Shown here: positions 17,795 through 27,035 of the stretch, piece by piece
Layout of the letters: each line of letters opens with the position of its first letter
Numbering within the stretch: position 1 is the stretch's first letter
From: CBDAPI01 sp964565865
GTDB lineage: Bacteria; Acidobacteriota; UBA6911; RPQK01; CBDAPI01
Assembly: GCA_964565865.1 (NCBI GenBank)
Contig: CAZMGM010000003.1
Span: 75,673-139,672, forward strand
Direction: 5' to 3'
Length of the DNA stretch: 64,000 nucleotides
The notes under the pieces: model-generated
Seen by the model: only the letters and a program-made list of their open reading frames with translations
What the model was told of the DNA's origin: nothing
Database searches by the model: none
Made by a program: the position numbers and the translations under genes

Positions 17795-19627
17795 TTAATG
17801 AGGGGCGATTATTAGCACGCCTAGCAATCTCTGTGCCCCCTCTTGGTGGTCGTCGAAGAGACGGACCGTCCCGGAGGCTCCTTCCAGATGCCGGCAGGGA
17901 TCAAATCGATCTTTCCCCTGGGGAAGAATGTACTCGACTGCCGCATAGTCCCCCGAGATCACTTTTATGACTCGTCCTGCTGTCTCCACGGTCATCTCCA
18001 GGTAAGCAGCTTGGCAGCTTACTGAAGAGAACTTTCCCTTTAGCTCGTGGATCAGGTTGTTGGGTATCGTGCCATATTCACCGGAGCCTTGCTGGAGGGA
18101 ATAATCGTATCTCCAGGTGGACGCTGTGTCGGGAGCGGTCCGTGCCTCCTTTTCCTCGATTTGCCGGGCCAGCGATTCGGAAATTCTCAGATCCTCCTGC
18201 GTTTCAGCCATCCGTCGTATGCGTTGCACGACCTCGCCGACCTGATTGTGCCGTCCCAGAGACAGTAGAGAATGTCCCAGTACCTCCAGATGTCTCAGGT
18301 TCCTGGGCTCCAGCCGGGAGGCTTCAAGTGCCAGCTCGAAGGCCTCTTCAAGGTTCTCGCCTCGGCCGAGGAAGTGACGGGCCAGAGAGGAATAAGAGTG
18401 AGGAAAGTTGGGTCGAAGCCGGATCGCCTCGCGTAGACTCGGCTCGATCCGCTTCCAGGAAGGATCCGTGTTGTGTTTCTCTGACAGGGCCAGAATCGCG
18501 TACAAGTAGTGAGACAGATAGCTGGTTGTCTGAAGACCGACAGCGTTCTCGAAGGCGTCAAAGGCGTCGTGCCAGCGACGGGCCCGATAGTGGAGATACC
18601 CCAGGCTTTCGAACGCCAGGGCCTCCTTGGGATTCGTACTCAAAGCTCTGTAGATCAGTTCCTGTGCCTCAGCGGGTCGATCGTTGCGAACCAGGAAGGC
18701 CGCTCGTATGGCGGCGGCTTCGGACGACGTCAGGGACGATTCCGAGAGTCGAACACGGCCGCTGAGTGCCGGGGGATAAGTGTAAAAGTGGAACTCGTTC
18801 TGGGTGATGTAGCCGGCCAGCTTCTCTTCCAGTTTGTGAAACGGTCCCAATGCCAGCTCGACCGCCTGATCTCCGTTGACGCCCTGGGAAAGGAAACCCA
18901 GGAGCTCGTCAATTGGGCTGCTCGTACCCTGCCGACCAGCAGTCATCAGGTAGTGAGTCAGAGCCCAGGCCTGGCTGTAAAAGATCGATGTTTTTCGCGC
19001 CTCGTTATAGTAGGCCGATCTTCGGTCAACTCGAAACAGTGTTTTTACGGGTAGCAGTTCTTGAGTCCGGAGACGTCGGATGTGCGCTTTGCCGGGCAGA
19101 CCCACCGCGACACCACCCTCGGAAATGCGGGAGTGGGCGTAAAATTCCGCCAGTCCCTCACTAAGCCACAGGGGTGCACGGGGATGGTTGATTTTCAGGA
19201 GCAGATGAAAGTACTCATGATAGAGAGCGCGATAAGGGAGGTTCCCCCGGACGCCAAGGCGGAGGGCGACATAGTGCCTTTCAGGACCGGGCAGGAACAC
19301 TCCTGCGGGCTTCAACGAACCAGACCGCTCCCAGTACTGGGGTAAAAGTTCTCGTAGGGAAACTGAGTCCTTGACCGCCAGGACCACGATGGGCTGGCCG
19401 GGGTCGGTTTCGGCCTCTGGAAGTGCCTGACGGAAAGCGTCTCGAATCTGTTCAAACTGGATTGCGGCATCACGGGCAGCTTCGCTCCCGGCGTTTGAAA
19501 CAAGCCTAAAGTGTGGACTGGTGACTTCGATCCAGTCGCTTCCCGCCAACAGGTGCGATCCAGGATTGACCAGGACCGCCCAGCACAGCATTATCGGAAA
19601 AATGGAAAACGGGAGTCGAGCCGGCAT
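17795..19627 (-). CDS. Exported DUF1570-like putative metalloprotease with TPR repeats
   Basis: 610 residues with a signal peptide (about 1-29). Residues 32-160 resemble peptidase-MA/DUF1570 domains, with the zinc motif HEYFH at 137-141 followed by LWLSEGLAEF, where Glu supplies the third ligand. From about residue 300, several tetratricopeptide repeats follow (DRPAEAQELIYRAL, EALAFESLGYLHYRARRWHDAFDAFENAV, PHSYSSLARHFLGRGENLEEAFELALEASRLEP). The C-terminal 90 residues are unassigned and beta-like. Probably a periplasmic protease or scaffold. Eighteen bases separate it from the upstream rhomboid gene, suggesting co-transcription. Confidence 0.82.
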   Translation of the reverse strand: MPARLPFSIFPIMLCWAVLVNPGSHLLAGSDWIEVTSPHFRLVSNAGSEAARDAAIQFEQIRDAFRQALPEAETDPGQPIVVLAVKDSVSLRELLPQYWERSGSLKPAGVFLPGPERHYVALRLGVRGNLPYRALYHEYFHLLLKINHPRAPLWLSEGLAEFYAHSRISEGGVAVGLPGKAHIRRLRTQELLPVKTLFRVDRRSAYYNEARKTSIFYSQAWALTHYLMTAGRQGTSSPIDELLGFLSQGVNGDQAVELALGPFHKLEEKLAGYITQNEFHFYTYPPALSGRVRLSESSLTSSEAAAIRAAFLVRNDRPAEAQELIYRALSTNPKEALAFESLGYLHYRARRWHDAFDAFENAVGLQTTSYLSHYLYAILALSEKHNTDPSWKRIEPSLREAIRLRPNFPHSYSSLARHFLGRGENLEEAFELALEASRLEPRNLRHLEVLGHSLLSLGRHNQVGEVVQRIRRMAETQEDLRISESLARQIEEKEARTAPDTASTWRYDYSLQQGSGEYGTIPNNLIHELKGKFSSVSCQAAYLEMTVETAGRVIKVISGDYAAVEYILPQGKDRFDPCRHLEGASGTVRLFDDHQEGAQRLLGVLIIAPH

Positions 19628-19645
19628 TTCTTGTAATGCTCGCCT

Positions 19646-20479
19646 TCAGATCTGGCTAAGCCCTGTCAGAAAAGAAAGGACGATTGCTCCTACGCTCAGG
19701 AGCAGACAAACTGCTGCGGCCGCCAGGTGATTCACACGTTCGGGCACCAGCGGATTGAAGAAAGCTGCCATGGCAAAGCCTCCCGCGAATCCGCCGGCGT
19801 GAGCCCAGTTGTCGACTCCTTCAACCAGGAATCCAAACACAAACAGAATGATGGCATAGGTTCGGGCCTGGCGGCTGATGTGCGAGGCAATGCCCCGGCG
19901 GCCCGAGTAGACGAGAGCGCCAAGGAGTCCGAAGATGGCAGCCGAGGCACCCAGTGTGTAGCCGGCGCCTCCCAGCAATAGGCTGGCAAAGCTGCTAAGA
20001 GTAAAGCCCAGAGTGGATGCGAGGGTGTAGATTACGATGGTTCGCCCCGGTCCATAGATTTCAGCGGTGACGGGTGCCAGTTGCCGAACCCACATCAGGT
20101 TGAAGGCGATGTGAAGCAGGCTTCCGTGCAGCCAACCGGCACTCAGCAGCGTCCACCACCGGTCCAGATAGAAGACCGGAAGTGCCCCGCTGGCGCCCAG
20201 GAGGAAAGATGCTTTTGTGCTGGGGGACAAAATTTGGAACAGCCCGCCATGTCCGATCCCGCCCGGGTCCATTGCTAGTGACATCAGATAGAGCAGAGCA
20301 CAGGACCCCATGACGATGTTAGTAAAGCCCAGGTCGCTTCCCAGTCTCCGCAGTGCGGGCGCGAAGCCCCACAGTCCGGGATAGGGGCTCCCGCACTGGT
20401 AGCAGGTGGTATCGTTGACCCCGACCAGCAGGCCGCAGGAGCGGCACACAACCGAGCCTCCCGTTTGCCTAAATGCCAT
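19646..20479 (-). CDS. Rhomboid protease with N-terminal zinc ribbon
   Basis: 277 residues. A cytosolic zinc ribbon is formed by C12-x2-C15 and C26-x2-C29, followed by about seven membrane helices. The catalytic Ser is in LGASAAIFGLLG and the His in VDNWAHAGGFAGG; the L1 region reads LSAGWLHGSLLHIAFNLMWVRQL. Zinc-ribbon rhomboids are recurrent in Acidobacteria and relatives. Substrate unknown. It precedes the HEYFH/TPR protein by 18 bases, placing two protease-like proteins in one transcript. Confidence 0.92.
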   Translation of the reverse strand: MAFRQTGGSVVCRSCGLLVGVNDTTCYQCGSPYPGLWGFAPALRRLGSDLGFTNIVMGSCALLYLMSLAMDPGGIGHGGLFQILSPSTKASFLLGASGALPVFYLDRWWTLLSAGWLHGSLLHIAFNLMWVRQLAPVTAEIYGPGRTIVIYTLASTLGFTLSSFASLLLGGAGYTLGASAAIFGLLGALVYSGRRGIASHISRQARTYAIILFVFGFLVEGVDNWAHAGGFAGGFAMAAFFNPLVPERVNHLAAAAVCLLLSVGAIVLSFLTGLSQI

Positions 20480-20920
20480 TCTTCTTATCTTTCGGTTCCG
20501 TTCCTCCCCGGCGAGAGCAGCCGGGCCGCGTGCTGGGGAGAGCGGGGAGCCCCATCATACAACGACTCGAACCCTTCGGATCGAGACTCTGCTCTCGGCC
20601 GTCTCCTGGCACGCGTATCTGTCTCTTCTGACGTACTATTGTCAGAATGGCGTCTGATTCCGTCTGACCGACCGGCAATCCCCACTCGTGGTTCCCGCTT
20701 GCCCCGGGGAGATCCGGCGGCGTCACCGTTCTCTTCGACTTTTAGCAGCCTGCGGCTGACGCCGGAGTACAAGAATCTAAGTAGGTATGCTAGCTTGTCT
20801 CCCGGGTGGTTACGCTCCCGGCTCTAATCGTCCTGCCAGTCGGGGATGCCCTTTGTTCTCCGGGAGGAATCAGGGAAAGAGTAGACTGTCCCCTTTTTTG
20901 CGTACACTGGGAGTTGACCT
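20480..20920. other. Intergenic region, 441 bp, no gene seen
   Basis: Divergent gap between the rhomboid gene and the pterin enzyme gene. Overlapping short open frames on both strands show no protein-like composition. TTTTAGCAGCCTGCGGCTGA near 20743 faintly resembles the window's repeat ends. No tRNA or riboswitch features were found. Confidence 0.45.
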
Positions 20921-21427
20921 GTGAACGATTCAGACGGACAAGGCAAGTATTCAGTTCGACTCTACCGTGAGGATCTGAACTTCTCGGCAGGCCACATCTC
21001 TACCTACGGTAACCTGATGGAAGGCCAGCATGGCCACAATTATCAGCTGTCTGTCGAGTTCCGGGGTCCGTTGAATGAGGACAGCCTGGTCATTGACTTC
21101 AGGGTCGTAAAGACGATTTTAAAAATGATCAAGGACACCCTTAACCATCGGATTCTAGTTCCGCTCCGGAATCCTCACCTCACCATACAAAGTGGCGAGA
21201 AATCGACTCGGATCCAGTTTGGTGACGAACGGCTCGAACTACTCACTCGCGATGTGGTGTTGCTCGACGTTGCTAACGTTACGTCGGAGTTGCTGGCCCG
21301 CCACATTTTCGAGTCCATCCAGCTTCACCTCGGGGATGGAGACGTTGAACGGCTGGAGGCTCTCAGTGTAGAAGTCATCGAATCCCCCGGGCAGCTGGCC
21401 AGATACGAGGGCAACCTGGGCGCTTAA
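20921..21427 (+). CDS. 6-pyruvoyl-tetrahydropterin synthase/QueD family protein, PTPS-III-like
   Basis: 168 residues from a GTG start. The zinc ligands of the COG0720 fold are present: His25 in FSAGH and His37/His39 in EGQHGHNY. The catalytic Cys of QueD (CxxxHGH) is absent; instead Glu34 gives the ExxHGH motif known from PTPS-III enzymes, which convert dihydroneopterin triphosphate to 6-hydroxymethyl-dihydropterin and so bypass FolB in folate synthesis. A role in folate rather than queuosine synthesis is therefore inferred. Conserved EV(I/E) and active-site acidic residues appear near the end (LSVEVIESPGQLARY). The gene stands alone, so context does not help. Confidence 0.82.
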   Translation: MNDSDGQGKYSVRLYREDLNFSAGHISTYGNLMEGQHGHNYQLSVEFRGPLNEDSLVIDFRVVKTILKMIKDTLNHRILVPLRNPHLTIQSGEKSTRIQFGDERLELLTRDVVLLDVANVTSELLARHIFESIQLHLGDGDVERLEALSVEVIESPGQLARYEGNLGA

Positions 21428-21430
21428 GCG

Positions 21431-22058
21431 CTATTCAGCCTGCCGGGACTGGGTACAACCGTCAACCGGATCGCCCCAGGAAATCACGGGCGAATCGGCC
21501 ATACTCAGCAGACCGGGGGGCGCCTCATAGAGGTAGAGATCAAGTTCACGGTGATGGTTGTTGTGCCCACATCTCCATTGAATCCCGCCCTGGTCCAACA
21601 GAGGGGAATGGGGGGGTACATCCCGGACCCGCAAGCCCGTACCGATTTGCTGCAGTCCCGAGATCCGGCCGACTGGGTTAGAGTCAGAACACAGCCTCCC
21701 GACTCCTGGACCGCCTTCTCGAAGTGGGTATCGAAATAGGCGTGAAGTTGTTTTACATCCTTGGACAGAGGTTCAGAGTTCCTGACGAAGCCGTTGTGTG
21801 ATGGGAGGTGAGATCGTATCCGAAGCGCAGGGATGCGGCCAGAAACACACCCACAGCCAGCGAATTCCAGTAACTGGCTAACCAGTCGTTAAACTGCACC
21901 AGGGAGTAGAGAAGCAAAACTCAGAAGGCAACGTGAATTATGTCGCGGCTGGGGAGAAAAGCGCACAGCAAGGCCAGCGTAACCAGTGCAAAGTGCAACC
22001 CCGTGAGTTCTCAACTTACCGATAGGACCAGCAATACTGAAAGGGCCGGAAGGATCAT
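21431..22058 (-). pseudogene. Decayed membrane-protein gene
   Basis: Between the pterin enzyme and ggt there is no intact gene, but the minus strand reads as a broken membrane protein. From an ATG at 22058 it gives hydrophobic segments LHFALVTLALLCAFLPSRDI, then VLLLYSLVQFNDWLASYW and NSLAVGVFLAASLRFGYDL, with two in-frame TGA codons. After a frameshift it continues EPLSKDVKQLHAYFDTHFEK and, in another frame, RVRDVPPHSPLLDQGGIQWR to a stop at 21431. A multi-helix membrane segment followed by a soluble tail could suit a family 39-type glycosyltransferase or similar, but no family is recognised. Confidence 0.45.
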
Positions 22059-22169
22059 GGACCCCTAAACTAGAAAGGACTTCGGCTGCTCGGACTTTGC
22101 CGGCTGGCGGGACCGTGAAGCAGACGCCAGCGGAGGTTTCTAGGAATGCCTGGGCGAAATAGCGAGACC

Positions 22170-23870
22170 TCAATAGCCCACAGCTGCGCCATCTGGACTC
22201 CGCGGATCGGAGACGCCCAGGAACGCTTTGGTTTCCGGGTCGATCAGGATTCCCATCGCACGTCCCTGTGAGCGGGAGGTCTTGAACCGGCGGATTTCGT
22301 GCCCCCTGTCGCGAAGCAGGCGCAGGGTGTCGGCCGAGAATCCAAAGGGCTCGACCTTCAGCTGATTGGGAAGCCACTGGTGATGGATGCGTCCGGCGTA
22401 GATGGCTTCCGAGATGTCCATCTTGAAATCGACGATGTTGACGATCAACTGAAAGACGGTGTTGATAATCGTCTTCCCTCCGGGCGATCCGATGAGGAGA
22501 AAGGGCCGGTCATTCTTGAGCACTATGGTAGGCGTCATGGAAGAAAGCATCCGCTTTTCCGGGGCGATGAGGTTCGGAGCCGTGCCGATTTTGCCCTCCC
22601 GGTTCGTTTCTCCCGGCACGGGGTTGAAGTCGCCCATTTCATTGTTGAGCAAGAAGCCCGTGCCCTTGATCGCAATCCTGGAGCCATAGGGGGACTCCAG
22701 CGTGTAGGTGACCACCACCGCATTACCGAGGGAATCCGCTACGGAGTAGTGGGTGGTTTCTTCCGATTCGTAGGCATTGTTGAAACGGCCGGGATCGCTT
22801 ACCGAAGCCCGGTTGGTTCTGATTCCGGCGCGTAGCTCTTCGGCATAGTCCTTTGACAGCAGCCGGTCGATCGGCATATCGGGATTGAAATCGGGGTCGC
22901 CCAGGAACCTGGCTCGATCGGCGAAAGCCCGCCGCATGGATTCTGCCAGCAGATGCAGGTGCTTTGCTGATCCATAGCCTGCACCGACTAGGTCAAAACC
23001 CTCCACTATATTGAGCGCCTCGATCAGTGCCACTCCGCCTGAGCTGGGTGGTCCCATTGAGATGATGCGGTAGCCCCGATAGGTTCCCTCGACCGGTGGG
23101 CGTTCGGTGGCTTCATATCGGAGCAGATCCTCTTGAGTGATGAGTCCCCCCGCAGCACGCATTTCCTCGGCAATGAGCCGGGCCGTTCTCCCCTTGTAGA
23201 AGCCGTCGCGCCCCTTTCTCTGGATGCGGCTTAAGGCACGTGCCAGTTCGGGCTGTCTCCACACCTCACCGGTTACGTAAGGTTCTCCCCCTGGTTTGAG
23301 AAACACCCCTGCCGAGCCCGGGTAGTTGCGAAACTGGGCGGCCTCGTCCCGCATATCTGCGGCCAGCTTGGGGGTGACGACAAATCCTCGCCGGGCGATC
23401 TGAACAGCGGGCTCGATGAGTTGGCTCATGGGAAGGGTGCCAAAACGCCGGTGCGCAAGAAAGAATCCAGCCACTGTTCCCGGCACTGCGACGGACAAAT
23501 AGCCCCGGTGGTTGATCGCTCCATCGTAATGCTCCTTTTCGTCCAGGAACATTTCCCGGTGGGCAGTTAGGGGAGCCTTCTCACGGAAGTCAAATGTGGT
23601 TATCTCCCCGTCGGGTCGGCAAACGACCATGAACCCGCCGCCCCCGATGTTCCCGGCCGACGGTAGGTTTACGGCCAGAGCGAAGCCGGTGGCGATGGCT
23701 GCGTCAACTGCATTCCCCCCTTTCTTCAAGATCGCGACGCCCACTCGGGACGAGAGGATGTGGGCGGAAACGACCAGTCCATTTCGCGCCTTCACGGGTT
23801 GCGGCGAGCTAACTCCATGCACAAGGGGGAGCGACCCTAGGAGGAGCGTCGGGATTATGGATCGCTTCAT
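22170..23870 (-). CDS. ggt: Gamma-glutamyltransferase (gamma-glutamyltranspeptidase)
   Basis: Periplasmic enzyme that cleaves gamma-glutamyl bonds of glutathione and transfers the glutamyl group. It is made as a proenzyme that self-cleaves before the nucleophilic Thr of TTHYSVAD (about residue 372). The large-subunit motifs GGNAVDAAIATGFAL and GNIGGGGFMVV, the small-subunit SSMTPTIVLKNDRPF, and SPGGKTIINTVFQ are all present. A signal peptide (MKRSIIPTLLLGSLPLVHG) supports the ATG at 23870 over the one at 23888. Full length (566 residues) and intact. It is transcribed divergently from the aquaporin gene. Confidence 0.95.
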   Translation of the reverse strand: MKRSIIPTLLLGSLPLVHGVSSPQPVKARNGLVVSAHILSSRVGVAILKKGGNAVDAAIATGFALAVNLPSAGNIGGGGFMVVCRPDGEITTFDFREKAPLTAHREMFLDEKEHYDGAINHRGYLSVAVPGTVAGFFLAHRRFGTLPMSQLIEPAVQIARRGFVVTPKLAADMRDEAAQFRNYPGSAGVFLKPGGEPYVTGEVWRQPELARALSRIQRKGRDGFYKGRTARLIAEEMRAAGGLITQEDLLRYEATERPPVEGTYRGYRIISMGPPSSGGVALIEALNIVEGFDLVGAGYGSAKHLHLLAESMRRAFADRARFLGDPDFNPDMPIDRLLSKDYAEELRAGIRTNRASVSDPGRFNNAYESEETTHYSVADSLGNAVVVTYTLESPYGSRIAIKGTGFLLNNEMGDFNPVPGETNREGKIGTAPNLIAPEKRMLSSMTPTIVLKNDRPFLLIGSPGGKTIINTVFQLIVNIVDFKMDISEAIYAGRIHHQWLPNQLKVEPFGFSADTLRLLRDRGHEIRRFKTSRSQGRAMGILIDPETKAFLGVSDPRSPDGAAVGY

Positions 23871-23934
23871 GCCAGAGAAAAGCCCCATTCAAACAAGCTA
23901 CTCGCGCCTTCTGAAAGAAGCAAGCGCAGCGACC

Positions 23935-23996
23935 CCTTTGATTCTCGACCTTCGACTTTTGACTTTGGCGCTCCAGACATTAGACTTTGTAGAAGC
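23935..23996. repeat. Degenerate 7-nt intergenic repeat tract
   Basis: ATTCTCGACCTTCGACTTTT then GACTTTGG...TTAGACTTTG shows the loose GACTTTT/GACCTTC period seen in the other tracts of this window. It lies between the divergent ggt and aquaporin genes. Confidence 0.4.
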
Positions 23997-24072
23997 TTGT
24001 GCCGGGTTCGGTGGCGATCCTCCGGCACAAAAAAGTCGGGTTCTCATTTTCGTTTTCAGGAAGGGAGTCTTC

Positions 24073-24702
24073 ATGGCAAAGCTGCTGACAGAGTTCATCG
24101 GCACTTTTTTCTTGGTTCTCACCATTGGACTGACAGTTATGGGGGGCCTGAGCATGGCACCACTGGCAATTGGAGCCTCGCTCATGGTCATGGTCTACAT
24201 GGGTGGCCACATTTCTGGGGCCCACTACAACCCAGCGGTTTCTCTGGCAGTAATGCTGCGAGGGAAGCTGTCGGCCGCCGAACTTGTTCCCTATTGGCTG
24301 GCCCAGATTGCGGGATCCCTGGTCGCTGCTTTGGCCGCCTATCTGATTATGGGTAGAACTTTCGCGCCGGCCCCGGGCGAGTCCGTCACCTTCGGATCGG
24401 CGGTCCTTGTGGAGATCCTCTTCACGTTCGCTCTGGCTCTCGTGGTGCTCAACTCAGGCACTTCCAAGGCCACCAAAGGCAACTCCTTTTATGGGTTGGC
24501 GATCGGTTTTACAATCGTCGCGGCAGCCTTTGCCGGGGGTCCTATTTCTGGTGGAGCTTTTAATCCAGCCGTTGGAATTGGACCCATCTTCGTAAACGCG
24601 ATCCTGGGCGGAGGTTCCCTCGGCGACCTCCTAACCTACATCGTGGGTCCGTTTGTAGGAGGTGCGCTGGCCGCGGCGGCGTTCAAGCTTCAGGAATCCT
24701 GA
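24073..24702 (+). CDS. MIP family aquaporin-like channel with non-canonical second NPA context
   Basis: 209 residues with six membrane helices and two half-helices. The first NPA is in SGAHYNPAVSLAV (residues 53-55), the second in GGAFNPAVGIGP (164-166). In aquaporins the residue after the second NPA is Arg of the selectivity filter; here it is Val167, so the pore should be less restrictive or differently selective. The ATG at 24073 is preferred because AGGAAGGGAG precedes it and the family start MAKLLTEFIGTFFLV follows; the longer open frame upstream is non-coding. The protein is about 20 residues shorter than AqpZ. Confidence 0.9.
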   Translation: MAKLLTEFIGTFFLVLTIGLTVMGGLSMAPLAIGASLMVMVYMGGHISGAHYNPAVSLAVMLRGKLSAAELVPYWLAQIAGSLVAALAAYLIMGRTFAPAPGESVTFGSAVLVEILFTFALALVVLNSGTSKATKGNSFYGLAIGFTIVAAAFAGGPISGGAFNPAVGIGPIFVNAILGGGSLGDLLTYIVGPFVGGALAAAAFKLQES

Positions 24703-24909
24703 GGAGGGGTGACTGGGTCCTAGGGGTGCGCTCGAGCGTGTAACCCAAGTTAAGCTTTCATCCTGTCTGCAGACCCACTCTGCAGGGGAAGATCTCGGAA
24801 GCCGGACCTCCTACCCGTTCCGTGTTTGCCTCTGCCAGGCTTTCCCCCTCCTATTTGCCTTCAGAGGCCTCGCTACAACTGCGCCTGAGCCAACCGCGCA
24901 GCGGTTACT

Positions 24910-25530
24910 ATGGACTCCCTGGAGGCCCTGCCCAGAGCCTCGGATTCTCAACTTTGCTCCCGTTCCTGGAACTATAACCTGGGCTGGGACCAAAGAATCG
25001 GACGGAAGAGGTTCGTTCGAACCACGGTGTTCAGTCCCGACCGGGCAATCCCTCATGAAGAAGTCATCCCGAGTTCAGAATGTCTCTCCTGCAATCAATC
25101 GGGGCATGTTCGACCTGCGCTCTTTGAAGGAGAGCTCTATGAAGCCGGCGTGGGGGGGGATCAGTTCATTTGCCACGAGGTCACGTTGGTGACGGGCTAC
25201 GATTTCACACAGGATGAGGATCTCTTTTTGTTGCGTCGGGAACATGAGGGGGAGTGCCGGCCTCTTCTACGTCAGTTCACAGGGTTTCTTGTTAAGCGCC
25301 GGAGAGAACTTTTTCCAGGAGAAGGGATGCCTGGGAGTAGAACTTCCCCAGACCAGAGTTTTCACTACGGACCTAAGCCTCACTTACGAATTCCCTGAGA
25401 AGCGGGGGCGATTTCCTTGCGCGTGAACAACCTATTCGACCGCCGCTACGAGTTTCTGGTCGAACCGCTGCCTCTGAACCGGCGAGTTCCCAGACAGAAA
25501 TTTGAATTCTCACTCCGCTTCGACTTCTAG
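24910..25530 (+). pseudogene. Remnant of an outer-membrane receptor C-terminus
   Basis: The plus strand carries pieces typical of a barrel C-terminus in more than one frame. The first is RSWNYNLGWDQRIGRKRFVR and onward near 24970-25070, and the second VFTTDLSLTYEFPEK near 25360-25400. The last reads LRVNNLFDRRYEFL, then VEPLPLNRRVPRQKFEFSLR, to FDF and a TAG at about 25528. The NNLFDRRYE and terminal-Phe pattern is that of TonB-dependent receptors and TPR-linked acidobacterial barrels. No start or upstream domain remains, so this is decayed sequence. Confidence 0.65.
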
Positions 25531-25585
25531 CAATCGGCGGCTGGGATCTGGAATTTGGATTCTTCGAACGGCATAATCGGCCTCA

Positions 25586-27019
25586 ATGGCGGATCACAAG
25601 CGCGATGTTGGAATGATCGGCCTCGGGGTCATGGGACGCAACCTGGTTCTGAATATTGAGGATCAGGGCTTTCCTGTAACCGTCTGGAACCTGGAGACTG
25701 ATTGGACAGAGGCCTTTCTGGCAGGCGAAGGTGCCGGGAGGAAAATCACAGCAGTCAAGAGTCTGGAGGAGCTGTCCAGGGTTCTGACTCCTCCGCGGCG
25801 CATCATCATGATGATCAAGGCGGGTCGGCCGGTCGATGCAACCCTTGGCCAGCTTCTGTCCTGCCTCGAGGCAGGGGATGTGGTGGTGGACGGCGGGAAC
25901 TCTCATTTCGAGGACACGGTTGCCCGCCAGCAAGTCTCCAGCAAGAAGGGCATCCATTTTTTTGGCCTGGGAGTCTCGGGAGGAGAAGAAGGGGCTCGCC
26001 ACGGTCCCTCTTTAATGCCGGGAGGAGACCGTGTTGCCTACGAGCAACACCTGCACGTGGTGTTGAAACGAATCGCCGCGATCAGCGACGACGGCCCCTG
26101 CGTAGGCTACATCGGGCCCGGTGGCGCCGGCCATTTTGTAAAGATGGTTCACAACGGTATTGAGTATGGCGATATGGAGTTGATCGCCGAAGCCTACGAT
26201 GTGATGGGGCGCGGCCTGGGGATGAATGCTGAGGAGATCGCTGACGTTTTTGGCGGCTGGAATCGTGGCCGTCTCAGCTCCTATCTGATCGACATTACGG
26301 CCCGAATACTAGAGGTCCGGGATCCGGCTACCGGAAATCCTTTGGTTGAAATGATTCTGGATAAAGCAGGTCAAAAAGGAACGGGAAAGTGGACGGCGCA
26401 GTCGGCGCTTGATCTTGGGGTCCCCGTCCCCACTATCAGCGCGGCGCTGGACGCCCGGTTTCTTTCCGCCATCAAGGAGCAGCGGGTAGAAGCCGCCGTC
26501 CGCATGCCTGCCTCTCCTGGCCTTCTGGGGATCGAGAAAGGGATAGTTTTGAAGCAGCTCGAGGTGGCCCTCTACGCCTCAAAAATCTGCACCTATGCCC
26601 AGGGCATGTCGGTCATTGCAGCCGGCTCTCGAGAGCACGAATGGGGCATCGATGAGGCCGAGGTGTGCAGGATCTGGAAAGCCGGCTGTATCATTCGGGC
26701 CCGGCTGCTTGATAATATCCGGCAAGTGTTCCAGACTTCTCCCGGAATCCGGAACCTGCTTCTGAATGCCCATCTATCGGCCCTCATGCTCAGTCTGGAA
26801 AAGGACTGGAGAGATCTGGTCACGAGTACGAGGCACTCCGGTATTCCGACTCTGGCCATGTCCGCGAGTCTGGCCTATTTCGATGCCTTTCGAAGTATGA
26901 CTCTGCCCTTGAACCTGACCCAGGCACAACGCGATTACTTCGGTGCCCACACCTACCGTCGTGTCGACGATCCCCACGGTAAGCCCGTTCACACGGACTG
27001 GCAGAATAGCGAGCGGTAA
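25586..27019 (+). CDS. gnd: 6-phosphogluconate dehydrogenase, decarboxylating
   Basis: Third enzyme of the oxidative pentose phosphate pathway: 6-phosphogluconate to ribulose 5-phosphate with NADP. The 477 residues match the long enzyme form. Motifs include the Rossmann GMIGLGVMGRNL, the substrate motif GVSGGEEGARHGPSLMPGG with catalytic Lys and Asn in FVKMVHNGIEYGDM, and the C-terminal tail with FGAHTYRR. It is followed 16 bases later by zwf, forming a two-gene pentose phosphate unit. No clear ribosome binding site precedes the ATG. Confidence 0.96.
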   Translation: MADHKRDVGMIGLGVMGRNLVLNIEDQGFPVTVWNLETDWTEAFLAGEGAGRKITAVKSLEELSRVLTPPRRIIMMIKAGRPVDATLGQLLSCLEAGDVVVDGGNSHFEDTVARQQVSSKKGIHFFGLGVSGGEEGARHGPSLMPGGDRVAYEQHLHVVLKRIAAISDDGPCVGYIGPGGAGHFVKMVHNGIEYGDMELIAEAYDVMGRGLGMNAEEIADVFGGWNRGRLSSYLIDITARILEVRDPATGNPLVEMILDKAGQKGTGKWTAQSALDLGVPVPTISAALDARFLSAIKEQRVEAAVRMPASPGLLGIEKGIVLKQLEVALYASKICTYAQGMSVIAAGSREHEWGIDEAEVCRIWKAGCIIRARLLDNIRQVFQTSPGIRNLLLNAHLSALMLSLEKDWRDLVTSTRHSGIPTLAMSASLAYFDAFRSMTLPLNLTQAQRDYFGAHTYRRVDDPHGKPVHTDWQNSER

Positions 27020-27035
27020 TGTTTTGGGTGATGAG

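Noticed and set aside
20485..20772. 95-codon Arg-rich minus-strand frame
   Set aside because: Composition is that of GC-rich non-coding DNA, and there is no conserved motif.
21900..22020. Selenocysteine decoding of the two TGA codons
   Set aside because: The frame breaks again further on, no Sec-type family is recognised and no SECIS-like hairpin is evident.
23596..24072. N-terminal extension of the aquaporin
   Set aside because: It runs antisense to ggt and through an intergenic repeat; a good ribosome binding site and the family start lie at 24073.
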